A DNA stretch of 64,000 nucleotides from NCBI RefSeq assembly GCF_008704535.1, contig NZ_CP023701.1, positions 5,250,001-5,314,000 of the forward strand, read 5' to 3'. The notes below the pieces were generated by a model, which was not told the DNA's origin, searched no databases, and saw nothing but the letters and a program-made list of their open reading frames with translations. Source of the stretch: Streptomyces subrutilus (lineage in GTDB: Bacteria > Actinomycetota > Actinomycetes > Streptomycetales > Streptomycetaceae). Within the stretch, counting starts at the first letter, position 1. Every line of letters begins with the position of its first letter. Made by a program: the position numbers and the translations under genes. Positions 56,718 through 64,000 of the stretch are shown piece by piece.

Positions 56718-57749
56718 CTACGGCCTGCGCCGCTGTCCGGGACCCGAGGCGGTGGAACCGCGGACGACCAGTTCTGGCAGGAAGACGAATTCGCTGTGCG
56801 GGGCCGGCGTACCGCCGATCTCCTCCAGCAGGGTCCGCACCGCGGCCTGCCCCATCGCCTGCACGGGCTGGCGGATCGTGGTCAGCGGCGGATCGGTGAA
56901 CGCTATGAGCGGGGAGTCGTCGAAGCCGACCACCGAGACGTCCTGCGGGACGCGCAGCCCCTGCTGTCGGGCGGCCCGGATCGCACCGAGCGCCATCATG
57001 TCGCTCGCGCACACCACGGCGGTGCAGCCGCGCGAGATCAGCGCGGCCGCGGCGGCCTGCCCGCCCTCCAGGGTGTAGAGGGAGTGCTGGATCAGCTCCT
57101 CGGTCCCGGCCTCGTCGAGCCCGAGCCGTTCGCGCATCCCGAGCCGGAAGCCCTCGATCTTGCGCAGCACCGGGACGAACCGCTTCGGTCCGACCGCCAG
57201 GCCGATCCGGGTGTGCCCCAGCGCCGTCAGGTGCGTCACGGCGAGCTGCATCGCGGCCCGGTCGTCGGGGGAGACGAAGGGGGCCCGCACCTTGTCGGAG
57301 AACCCGTTGATGAGGACGTACGGGACGCCTTGGCCGCGGAGTTGGTCGTAGCGGCCCATGTCGGCGGTGGTGTCGGCGTGCAGCCCGGAGACGAAGATGA
57401 TCCCGGAGACCCCGCGATCGACCAGCATCTCGGTCAACTCGTCCTCGGTGGACCCGCCGGGGGTCTGCGTGGCCAGCACCGGCGTGTACCCCTGCCGGGT
57501 CAGGGCCTGGCCGATGACCTGGGCGAGGGCGGGGAAGATCGGGTTGTCCAGCTCCGGCGTTATCAGGCCGACGAGTCCGGCGCTGCGCTGGCGCAGCCGC
57601 ACGGGGCGCTCGTAACCGAGGACGTCCAGGGCGGCCAGTACGGATTCACGGGTGCCCGCGGCCACACCGGGCTTGCCGTTGAGCACGCGGCTGACTGTGG
57701 CTTCGCTGACCCCCGCCTGGGCTGCGATGTCGGCTAGCCGTGCGGTCAC
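56718..57749 (-). CDS. malR: LacI-family maltose repressor MalR
   Basis: 343 residues. ARLADIAAQAGVSEATVSRV then LNGKPGVAAGTRESVLAAL is the LacI helix-turn-helix and hinge; the rest is a periplasmic-binding-like effector domain (GLVGLITPELDNPIFPALAQ, DDRAAMQLAVTHLTALGHTR, VSVVGFDDSPLIAFTDPPLT). MalR represses malEFG in S. coelicolor and is relieved by maltose. GTG 57749 starts the helix-turn-helix exactly. It lies 26 bp after the glucosidase gene on the same strand, so the two probably form one transcript divergent from malE. Confidence 0.92.
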   Translation of the reverse strand: MTARLADIAAQAGVSEATVSRVLNGKPGVAAGTRESVLAALDVLGYERPVRLRQRSAGLVGLITPELDNPIFPALAQVIGQALTRQGYTPVLATQTPGGSTEDELTEMLVDRGVSGIIFVSGLHADTTADMGRYDQLRGQGVPYVLINGFSDKVRAPFVSPDDRAAMQLAVTHLTALGHTRIGLAVGPKRFVPVLRKIEGFRLGMRERLGLDEAGTEELIQHSLYTLEGGQAAAAALISRGCTAVVCASDMMALGAIRAARQQGLRVPQDVSVVGFDDSPLIAFTDPPLTTIRQPVQAMGQAAVRTLLEEIGGTPAPHSEFVFLPELVVRGSTASGPGQRRRP

Positions 57750-57775
57750 GGGATGGGACTGTACCCGTCGCGCGT

Positions 57776-59479
57776 TCAGATTGCCCACCACGTGCAGGAA
57801 TCCGCGGGGAGCACCGCGGTGCGGCCGTCGGCGGCCACCGGGGCGCTGGAGAGGACGGGCCGTCCGGGCGCGGGGAGCTCGACCGGGACCGGGCGGCCGT
57901 TGAGGGTGCACGCGAAGCCGGGCCGGGAGAAGAGGAGCACGCCCTCGGGCGCGGGCAGCCAGCGGATCCCGGTGTCCGCGGCGCCGTCCTCGGCCCGGTC
58001 CGCGTCCCCCTCGGCCCGGTCGCCGGCCGCCTCGCGGGCGGGCCCGGGGCGGCCGGCCTCGGGCGCCCCCAGGCCCGGCAGGGCCCGGCGCAGTTCCAGG
58101 GCCGCGCGGTACAGCTCCAGCGTGGAGTGCGGGTCGCCGGTCTGCGCGGCCACGCTCAGCCCGGCCCAGTCGTCGGGCTGCGGCAGCCAGCTGCCGGCCG
58201 GCCCGAAGTCGTACGGCGGCCGCCGCCCGGACCACGGGATCGGGACGCGGCAGCCGTCGCGCAGCCCCTCCTGGCCCGCGGTGCGCCGGAAGGCCGGGTC
58301 CTGGCGGACGTCGTCGGGGAGGTCGAGGACCTCGGGGAGGCCGAGTTCCTCGCCCTGGTAGACGTACGCGGATCCGGGCAGGGCCAGCATCAGCAGGGCG
58401 GCCGCCCGTGCCCGGGCCAGGCCCCGCTCCCCGCCGCCGTAGCGGGTCACGTGCCGGACGACGTCGTGGTTGGACAGCACCCACGTCGTCGGCGCGCCCA
58501 CCGCGGAGGTCGCGGCCAGCGACTCGTCGATGACGGCGCGCAGCGCGCCGGTGTCCCAGGGGCAGTTCAGGAAGCGGAAGTTGAAGGCCTGGTGCAGTTC
58601 GTCGGGGCGGACGTAGCGGGCCAGGCGTTCGGAAGTGGGGGCCCAGGCTTCGGCGACGCCGATCCGGGCGCCCGGGTAGGAGTCGAGGAGCCGGCGCCAG
58701 GAGCGGTGGATCGCGTGGACGCCGTCCTGGTCGAAGAAGGGGAGCGGCTCGGTGCCGATGAGGGTGGCCTGCGCGCCGTGGCCGATGTCCGGCAGGCCGG
58801 GGGCCTTGACCATGCCGTGGGCGACGTCGACGCGGAAGCCGTCGACGCCGAGGTCCAGCCAGAACCGCAGGACGGAGGCGAACTCGGCGGGCACCTGCGG
58901 GTGCTCCCAGTCCAGGTCGGGCTGCTGGGGCGCGAAGAGGTGCAGGTACCACTGCCCGTCGGCGACCCGGGTCCAGGCGGGGCCGCCGAAGACGGACTCC
59001 CAGTCGTTGGGCGGCAGCTCCCCCTCCGCGCCCCGCCCGGGGCGGAACAGGTACCGGGCGCGGGCCTGCGGGTCGCCGGCCAGGGCGTCGCGGAACCAGG
59101 GGTGCCGCTCGGAGGTGTGGTTGGGCACGACGTCCACGATGACCCGCAGTCCGAGCCCGTGCGCGGCCCGGACGAGGTCCTCGGCGTCGGCGAGGTCGCC
59201 GAAGAGCGGGTCGACGGCCCGGTAGTCGGCGACGTCGTAGCCGCCGTCGGCCTGCGGGGAGAGGTAGAAGGGGGTCAGCCACACGGCGTCGACCCCCAGC
59301 CGGGCCAGGTGCGGCAGCCGCTCGCGCACGCCGCGCAGGTCCCCGACGCCGTCGCCGTCGCTGTCCGCGAAGGACCGTACGTACACCTGGTAGATGACGG
59401 CATCGCGCCACCAGGCACCGCCCGCGCCGGTGTTGCTGGAAGCGCTTGCAAGGGGCACGGCCGTCAACTCGTGGGTCAT
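57776..59479 (-). CDS. GH13 alpha-glucosidase
   Basis: 567 residues. GH13 barrel with WWRDAVIYQVYVRSFADSDG, DVVPNHTSERHPWF, the nucleophile in GFRVDVAHGMVKAPGLPD, acid/base GVAEAW, and LSNHDVVRHVTRYGGGERG. It is closely similar to the gene at 62934, indicating duplication. A 25-residue Ala/Glu/Asp-rich insertion lies in the C-terminal part. Cytoplasmic (no signal), so it should split imported maltose or maltodextrins. The start ATG 59479 has no clear ribosome site. A LacI-type operator sequence lies within its first codons. Confidence 0.88.
   Translation of the reverse strand: MTHELTAVPLASASSNTGAGGAWWRDAVIYQVYVRSFADSDGDGVGDLRGVRERLPHLARLGVDAVWLTPFYLSPQADGGYDVADYRAVDPLFGDLADAEDLVRAAHGLGLRVIVDVVPNHTSERHPWFRDALAGDPQARARYLFRPGRGAEGELPPNDWESVFGGPAWTRVADGQWYLHLFAPQQPDLDWEHPQVPAEFASVLRFWLDLGVDGFRVDVAHGMVKAPGLPDIGHGAQATLIGTEPLPFFDQDGVHAIHRSWRRLLDSYPGARIGVAEAWAPTSERLARYVRPDELHQAFNFRFLNCPWDTGALRAVIDESLAATSAVGAPTTWVLSNHDVVRHVTRYGGGERGLARARAAALLMLALPGSAYVYQGEELGLPEVLDLPDDVRQDPAFRRTAGQEGLRDGCRVPIPWSGRRPPYDFGPAGSWLPQPDDWAGLSVAAQTGDPHSTLELYRAALELRRALPGLGAPEAGRPGPAREAAGDRAEGDADRAEDGAADTGIRWLPAPEGVLLFSRPGFACTLNGRPVPVELPAPGRPVLSSAPVAADGRTAVLPADSCTWWAI
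59437..59450. promoter_or_regulatory. LacI-type operator inside the start of the glucosidase gene
   Basis: TGGAAGCGCTTGCA fits the LacI/CcpA family pattern TGNAANCGNTTNCA, with a perfect AAGCGCTT centre. It lies 30-43 bp after the annotated start on the minus strand, so either it is a roadblock operator in coding sequence or the true start is further downstream. MalR is the obvious candidate binder. Confidence 0.55.
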
Positions 59480-59595
59480 ATCGGGTCAACGCGACGGCAC
59501 ACCCGCTGGTTGCGGGCCCGGAGGATCGAAGAGGACTCGAACTAACAGCAAGCTCCGGCAACCGTACGGACACACGGATGTAACGATCACCCGGT

Positions 59596-59616
59596 CTTGC
59601 AGAAAATTGCCGCAAG
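59596..59616. promoter_or_regulatory. Candidate MalR operator upstream of malE
   Basis: CTTGC-11 bp-GCAAG is an inverted repeat (59596-59616) about 85 bp before the malE ATG. CTTGC half-sites also occur in the operator at 59437, which supports a common regulator. Confidence 0.5.
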
Positions 59617-59700
59617 GTCTTTCGGACTTCTTTCAGGCTTGTTACGTTCCTGGCAACTCGGGACCGCGAGGGAGCGGCCGGGATCATCGAAGGAGTTCAT

Positions 59701-60975
59701 ATGCGGCGTGGCATAGCGGCCACCGCGCTGGTCGCGGCCCTGGCGCTCGCGGCGACGGCTTGCGGCGGTGACAGCAAGGACGACGGTCAGGGCACCCAGG
59801 CCGGCGGCGAGCTTTCCGGCACGGTCACGTGGTGGGACACCTCGAACGACGCCGAGAAGGCCAGCTTCCAGAAGATCGCCGAGGCGTTCACCGCGAAGCA
59901 CCCGAAGGTGACCGTCAAGTACGTCAACGTCCCGTACGGCGACGCGCAGAACAAGATCAAGAACGCCTTCAGCAGCGGCTCCGACGCACCCGACGTGATC
60001 CGCGCCGACGTCGGCTGGGTCGCGGACTTCGCCTCCCTCCAGTACCTCGACGAGGTGCCTGCCGAGACGGCCGGGAAGATCGACGCCGAGTTCCTCCCGC
60101 AGGCCGCGGCCAGCGGCAAGTACGAGGGCAAGAGCTACGCCGTACCGCAGGTCATCGACACCCTCGGCCTCTTCTACAACAAGAAGATGCTCGCCGACGC
60201 CGGTGTGCAGCCCCCCGCCACCCTGGAGGAGCTGAAGACCGCCGCGGCCGCGATCAAGGCCAAGACCGGCAAGGCCGGCCTCTACCTGCGCGGCGACGAC
60301 TCCTACTGGTTCCTCCCGCTGATCTACGGCGAGGGCGGCGACCTGGTCGACGCCAAGAACAAGACGGTCACCGTCGACAACCCGGCGGGCGTCAAGGCCT
60401 TCAAGGCCGCACGCGACCTGGTCACCTCGGGGGCGGCGCTCACCAACGCCACCGACGGCTGGACCAACATGCAGACCGCCTTCAAGTCCGGGGAGGTCGC
60501 GATGATGATCAACGGCCCCTGGGCCGTCGCCGACACCTACGCGGGCGACCAGTTCAAGGACAAGGCCAACCTCGGCGTCGCCGCCGTCCCGGCCGGCTCC
60601 GTCAAGGCCGGCGCCCCGCAGGGCGGCCACGACCTCGCGGTCTACGCCGGCTCCAAGAACACCGCCGCCGCGCACGCCTTCGTCGACTACATGACCTCCC
60701 AGGAGGTGCAGGTCCAGACCGCGAAGGAGCTGAGCCTGCTCCCCACCCGCACGGCCGCCTACGAGCAGCCGGACGTCAAGGGCAGCGAGATGGTGCAGTT
60801 CTTCAAGCCGGCCGTGGACAAGGCCGTCGAGCGCGCCTGGATCCCGGAGAACGGCTCCCTCTTCGAGCCGCTCAAGGTCGAGTACACGAAGGCGATCACC
60901 GGGTCGTCGAGCCCGGAGGACGCCGCGAAGGCGGCCGGGGCGGAGTTCCGCAAGATCCTCAAGGGTTGGAAGTAA
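59701..60975 (+). CDS. malE: Maltose/maltodextrin-binding lipoprotein MalE
   Basis: 424 residues. Lipobox ALAATAC at about residue 20, then a family-1 extracellular solute-binding protein fold: VTWWDTSNDAEK, IRADVGWVADFASL, YAVPQVIDTLGLFYN, VAMMINGPWAVADTY, and the FKPAVDKAVERAWIPE end. It delivers maltose or maltodextrin to MalFG. GAAGGAG is placed eight bases before ATG 59701. First gene of malE-malF-malG. Specificity is inferred from malR and GH13 neighbours. Confidence 0.93.
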   Translation: MRRGIAATALVAALALAATACGGDSKDDGQGTQAGGELSGTVTWWDTSNDAEKASFQKIAEAFTAKHPKVTVKYVNVPYGDAQNKIKNAFSSGSDAPDVIRADVGWVADFASLQYLDEVPAETAGKIDAEFLPQAAASGKYEGKSYAVPQVIDTLGLFYNKKMLADAGVQPPATLEELKTAAAAIKAKTGKAGLYLRGDDSYWFLPLIYGEGGDLVDAKNKTVTVDNPAGVKAFKAARDLVTSGAALTNATDGWTNMQTAFKSGEVAMMINGPWAVADTYAGDQFKDKANLGVAAVPAGSVKAGAPQGGHDLAVYAGSKNTAAAHAFVDYMTSQEVQVQTAKELSLLPTRTAAYEQPDVKGSEMVQFFKPAVDKAVERAWIPENGSLFEPLKVEYTKAITGSSSPEDAAKAAGAEFRKILKGWK

Positions 60976-60981
60976 CGAACG

Positions 60982-62040
60982 ATGGCTGCTCACACCAGCC
61001 AGTCGGTGGCGAAGGCCGCGGGCGACGACGTCGAGAACAACGACGCCGCCGCCCGCGGCCGGAGCCGCTTGGCTGACGGCCGGAACACCGGCACCGGGAA
61101 CAAGAACGGCGCGCGCGGCGGACTGCGCCGCGCCCTCGCCACCCACTGGTACGCCTGGACCATGATCGCCCCGGTGGTGCTGGTCCTCGGCGTGATCATC
61201 GGCTGGCCGCTCGTCCGCGGCGTGTACCTGTCGCTGACCGACGCCAACGAGCGCAACGTCGCCCGGACCATCGGCGTCCGGCACATCGACGCCACGTACC
61301 GGTTCGTCGGCCTCGACAACTACACCGCCGTGCTCGGCGACCCGGTGTTCCTGCAACGGCTGGTGTGGACGGTCGTCTGGACCGTCGCCTGCGTGTCGAT
61401 CACCTTCACGATCGGCCTGGCCCTCGCGAACATGCTCAACCGGGACTTCCGGGGCCGCGCCGCCTACCGGATGGCGCTGATCCTGCCCTGGGCCGTCCCC
61501 GGCTTCGTCTCCGTCTTCGCCTGGCGGTTCCTCTTCAACCGCGACAACGGCATCCTCAACAAGGTCCTCGACGGCGGCGGCATCTCCGCGATCCCGTGGC
61601 TCGACGACCCGACCTGGGCCAAGTTCTCGGTCATCGCCGTCAACGTCTGGCTCGGCGTCCCCTTCATGATGGTCGCCCTCCTCGGCGGCCTCCAGTCCAT
61701 CCCCGGCGAGCTGTACGAGGCCGCCGAGATGGACGGCGCCACCCCCTGGCAGCGGTTCCGCCACATCACCCTGCCCGGGCTGCGCTCGGTCAGCATGACG
61801 GTGATCCTCCTCTCCACCATCTGGACCTTCAACATGTTCCCGGTGATCTTCCTGCTCACCCGGGGCGGCCCGGGCGACTCCACGGAGATCCTGGTGACCC
61901 AGGCCTTCCGCGAGGCCTTCATCACCAGCCCGCGCGACTTCGCCACCTCGGCGACCTGGGGCGTCCTGATCCTGGCCCTGCTCATGATCTTCGCGCTGGT
62001 CTACCGGCGCTCGCTGCGCAAGCAGGGAGAGGTGTGGTGA
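60982..62040 (+). CDS. malF: Maltose ABC transporter permease MalF
   Basis: 352 residues. A charged 55-residue N-terminus is followed by six helices. The EAA loop that contacts the ATPase is YEAAEMDGATPWQRFRHITL. It begins six bases after the malE stop and its own stop is overlapped by malG (GTGA). The ATPase is not in the window; Streptomyces usually use the shared MsiK. Confidence 0.93.
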   Translation: MAAHTSQSVAKAAGDDVENNDAAARGRSRLADGRNTGTGNKNGARGGLRRALATHWYAWTMIAPVVLVLGVIIGWPLVRGVYLSLTDANERNVARTIGVRHIDATYRFVGLDNYTAVLGDPVFLQRLVWTVVWTVACVSITFTIGLALANMLNRDFRGRAAYRMALILPWAVPGFVSVFAWRFLFNRDNGILNKVLDGGGISAIPWLDDPTWAKFSVIAVNVWLGVPFMMVALLGGLQSIPGELYEAAEMDGATPWQRFRHITLPGLRSVSMTVILLSTIWTFNMFPVIFLLTRGGPGDSTEILVTQAFREAFITSPRDFATSATWGVLILALLMIFALVYRRSLRKQGEVW

Positions 62041-62882
62041 CCATGACCACGCGCACGCGGGGCCGCCGCGCCCCCCTCGCCTCCGTCGGCCTGCACGCGA
62101 CGCTCGTCGTCGCGTCCGTGATCGCCGTCTTCCCGGTCCTGTGGATCCTGCTGACCTCGCTCAAGCCCGCGCAGCACGCGATCACCACCGACTTCGTCAA
62201 GGAACCGACGCTCGCCAACTACACCTACCTGCTGGAGTCGAGCCACTTCCTCAGCTGGTTCGCCAACTCCGTCCTCGTGGCCGGCGTCACGACCGTGCTC
62301 GGCGTCTTCATCGCCGCCACCACCGGCTACGCCGTCAGCCGGTTCAAGTTCCCCGGCATGAAGCCGCTCATGTGGACGCTGCTCATCACGCAGATGTTCC
62401 CCATGGCCATCCTGATCGTCCCGCTCTACAACCTGATGGGCGACCTCGGCCTGCTCAACCAGCCGGTCGGCCTGATCATCACCTACCTCACCATCGCCGT
62501 GCCGTTCTGCGCGTGGATGATGAAGGGCTTCTTCGACACCATCCCGGTCGAGATCGACGAATCCGGCCGCGTCGACGGACTCAACCCCTTCGGCACCTTC
62601 TGGCGCCTCATCCTGCCGCTGGCCAAGCCCGGCCTCGCCGTCACCGGCTTCTACGCCTTCATCACGGCCTGGGGCGAAGTCGCCTACGCCTCCGCCTTCA
62701 TGGTCGGCGAGGAGAACCTCACCCTCGCCGGCGGCCTGCAGACCTTCGTCACGCAGTACACCTCCAACTGGGGTGCGATGAGCGCGGCCTCCGTCCTCAT
62801 CGCCATCCCGGCGGCCGTCTTCTTCCTCTTCGCCCAGCGTCACCTCGTCGCCGGGATGACGGCAGGCGCCACCAAGGGCTGA
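62037..62882 (+). CDS. malG: Maltose ABC transporter permease MalG
   Basis: 281 residues, six helices. EAA loop EIDESGRVDGLNPFGTFWRL. GTG 62037 overlaps the malF stop, indicating coupling; ATG 62043 is two codons later and equally possible with GGAGAGG upstream. Ends with the usual QRHLVAGMTAGATKG. Partner of MalF in maltodextrin import. Confidence 0.92.
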   Translation: MTMTTRTRGRRAPLASVGLHATLVVASVIAVFPVLWILLTSLKPAQHAITTDFVKEPTLANYTYLLESSHFLSWFANSVLVAGVTTVLGVFIAATTGYAVSRFKFPGMKPLMWTLLITQMFPMAILIVPLYNLMGDLGLLNQPVGLIITYLTIAVPFCAWMMKGFFDTIPVEIDESGRVDGLNPFGTFWRLILPLAKPGLAVTGFYAFITAWGEVAYASAFMVGEENLTLAGGLQTFVTQYTSNWGAMSAASVLIAIPAAVFFLFAQRHLVAGMTAGATKG

Positions 62883-62933
62883 CCACCCGAGCCTGCCCGC
62901 CACACCTCCCGGCCCGATCTCTCCAAGGACGAC

Positions 62934-64000
62934 ATGACCCAGCACCTCGCCGACGCACTCCCCACCTCCACCGGCACCCGGCCCGGCTGGTGGAGAGAAG
63001 CGGTGATCTACCAGGTCTATCCGCGCAGCTTCGCCGACTCCAACGGGGACGGCATGGGGGACCTCGAAGGCATCCGCCGCCGCCTGCCCTACCTCAGGGA
63101 CCTCGGCGTCGACGCCGTCTGGCTCAGCCCGTTCTACGCCTCGCCGCAGGCCGACGCGGGCTACGACGTCGCCGACTACCGGGCCATCGACCCCATGTTC
63201 GGCACCCTGCACGACGCCGACGCCGTGATCCGCGAGGCCCACGCCCTGGGCCTGCGGATCATCGTGGACCTCGTCCCCAACCACTGCTCCGACCAGCACG
63301 AATGGTTCAAGCAGGCCCTCCGTGAAGGCCCCGGCAGCCCGCTGCGCGAACGCTTCCACTTCCGCCCCGGGCAGGGCGCCGACGGCGAACTCCCGCCCAA
63401 CGACTGGGAGTCGATCTTCGGCGGCCCCGCCTGGACCCGGGTCGCCGACGGGCAGTGGTACCTGCACCTCTTCGCCCCCGAGCAGCCCGACTTCAACTGG
63501 GAGCACCCCGCCGTCCAGGACGAGTTCCGCTCCATCCTGCGGTTCTGGCTCGACCTCGGCGCCGACGGCTTCCGCATCGACGTCGCCCACGGCCTCGTCA
63601 AGGCCCCCGGCCTGCCCGACCTCGGCCGCGACGAGCAGCTCAAACTGCTCGGCAACCAGGTGCTGCCCTTCTTCGACCAGGACGGCGTCCACGACATCTA
63701 CCGCTCCTGGCGGACCGTGCTCGACGAGTACGCCGGCGACCGCATCGGCGTCGCCGAGGCCTGGACCCCGAGCGCCGACCGCACCGCGCTCTACCTGCGC
63801 CCCGACGAGCTGCACCAGGCATTCAACTTCCACTACCTGAACACCGGCTGGGACGCCGACGCGCTGCGCGCCGCCATCGACGACTCCCTCGACGCGATGC
63901 GCCCCGTGGGCGCGCCGACGACGTGGGTGCTGTCCAACCACGACGTCGTCCGGCACGTGACCCGCTACGGCGGCGGGGAGCGGGGCCTGGCCCGGGCGCG
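62934..64000 (+). CDS. GH13 alpha-glucosidase/amylase, cut by window end
   Basis: The 355 residues visible are a GH13 barrel without signal peptide: WWREAVIYQVYPRSFADSNG, DLVPNHCSDQHEWF, GFRIDVAHGLVKAPGLPDLG (nucleophile), GVAEAW (acid/base) and LSNHDVVRHVTRYGGGERGL. It has the same order and near-identical motifs as the gene at 57776. AAGGA precedes ATG 62934, 51 bp after malG, so it is probably the fourth gene of the mal operon. It hydrolyses imported maltodextrins. The C-terminal part is outside the window. Confidence 0.9.
   Translation, partial: MTQHLADALPTSTGTRPGWWREAVIYQVYPRSFADSNGDGMGDLEGIRRRLPYLRDLGVDAVWLSPFYASPQADAGYDVADYRAIDPMFGTLHDADAVIREAHALGLRIIVDLVPNHCSDQHEWFKQALREGPGSPLRERFHFRPGQGADGELPPNDWESIFGGPAWTRVADGQWYLHLFAPEQPDFNWEHPAVQDEFRSILRFWLDLGADGFRIDVAHGLVKAPGLPDLGRDEQLKLLGNQVLPFFDQDGVHDIYRSWRTVLDEYAGDRIGVAEAWTPSADRTALYLRPDELHQAFNFHYLNTGWDADALRAAIDDSLDAMRPVGAPTTWVLSNHDVVRHVTRYGGGERGLARA

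Noticed and set aside
1..64000. CRISPR arrays, tRNA genes, phage or plasmid modules
   Set aside because: I saw no regularly spaced repeats, no tRNA-like T-loop and CCA patterns, no integrase, and no phage structural genes in the window.

Overview
The window reads as a Streptomyces (or very close actinomycete) chromosome segment. G+C is very high, third codon positions are almost always G or C, GTG and TTG starts and GTGA/ATGA overlaps are common, and several typical Streptomyces markers are present: DtxR/IdeR-type iron boxes, an AfsR-like BTAD regulator, F420 metabolism, GlnE with a GlnA2-type ligase, and malR-malEFG. Most of it looks like conserved core chromosome. The accessory signal comes from a pair of short palindromic elements, some gene remnants and short tandem duplications.

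Layout. 1-7.5 kb: housekeeping genes (reductase-like protein, RNase P RNA on the minus strand, RNB ribonuclease, YaaA, Prim-Pol-like protein, a TetR regulator divergent from dimethylargininase, Rsm22-like methyltransferase), with a decayed MerR gene start between rnpB and the RNB gene. 7.7-11.7 kb: DUF4232 lipoprotein, Bcr/CflA-type exporter, SDR, PhzF protein. 11.7-23.4 kb: an iron and haem acquisition block comprising efeO-efeB-efeU (ferrous/ferric uptake), hmuT-hmuU-hmuV (haem ABC importer), two secreted HtaA-domain haem-binding proteins (the second with a sortase-E-like LAATG tail) and a TTG-started haem oxygenase. Iron-box-like palindromes precede each of the three transcription units.

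23.4-34 kb: methionine aminopeptidase, small conserved proteins, NADPH:F420 reductase, a second DUF4232-like lipoprotein, an M50 protease, a 1151-residue BTAD/NB-ARC/TPR regulator with a mosaic codon pattern, and a DrrAB-type ABC exporter. 34-40 kb: panB, a membrane-anchored EEP-fold protein, nadE, a DUF4190-like membrane protein and a Mth938-like protein. 40-46 kb: a multicopper oxidase divergent from a DUF998 protein and a hydrolase, then DUF3105 and DUF305 proteins; the set suggests extracytoplasmic copper handling. 46-53 kb: glnA2-like ligase, PIG-L deacetylase with a probable propeller, and glnE. 53-56.6 kb: a deletion scar leaving only the 3' parts of a divergent TetR/APC permease pair, then an amidohydrolase and a PAP2 protein. 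56.7-64 kb: a maltose/maltodextrin locus with malR and one GH13 glucosidase on the minus strand, divergent from malE-malF-malG and a second GH13 gene cut by the window end.

The most unusual signal is a pair of almost identical 168/169-bp, nearly fully self-complementary elements (22351-22518 and 33886-34054). Each is bounded by CTAG, each starts or ends on the TAG stop codon of a gene, and each lies between that gene and a strong hairpin that looks like its terminator. They look like non-autonomous mobile elements that use stop-codon CTAG sites as safe targets.
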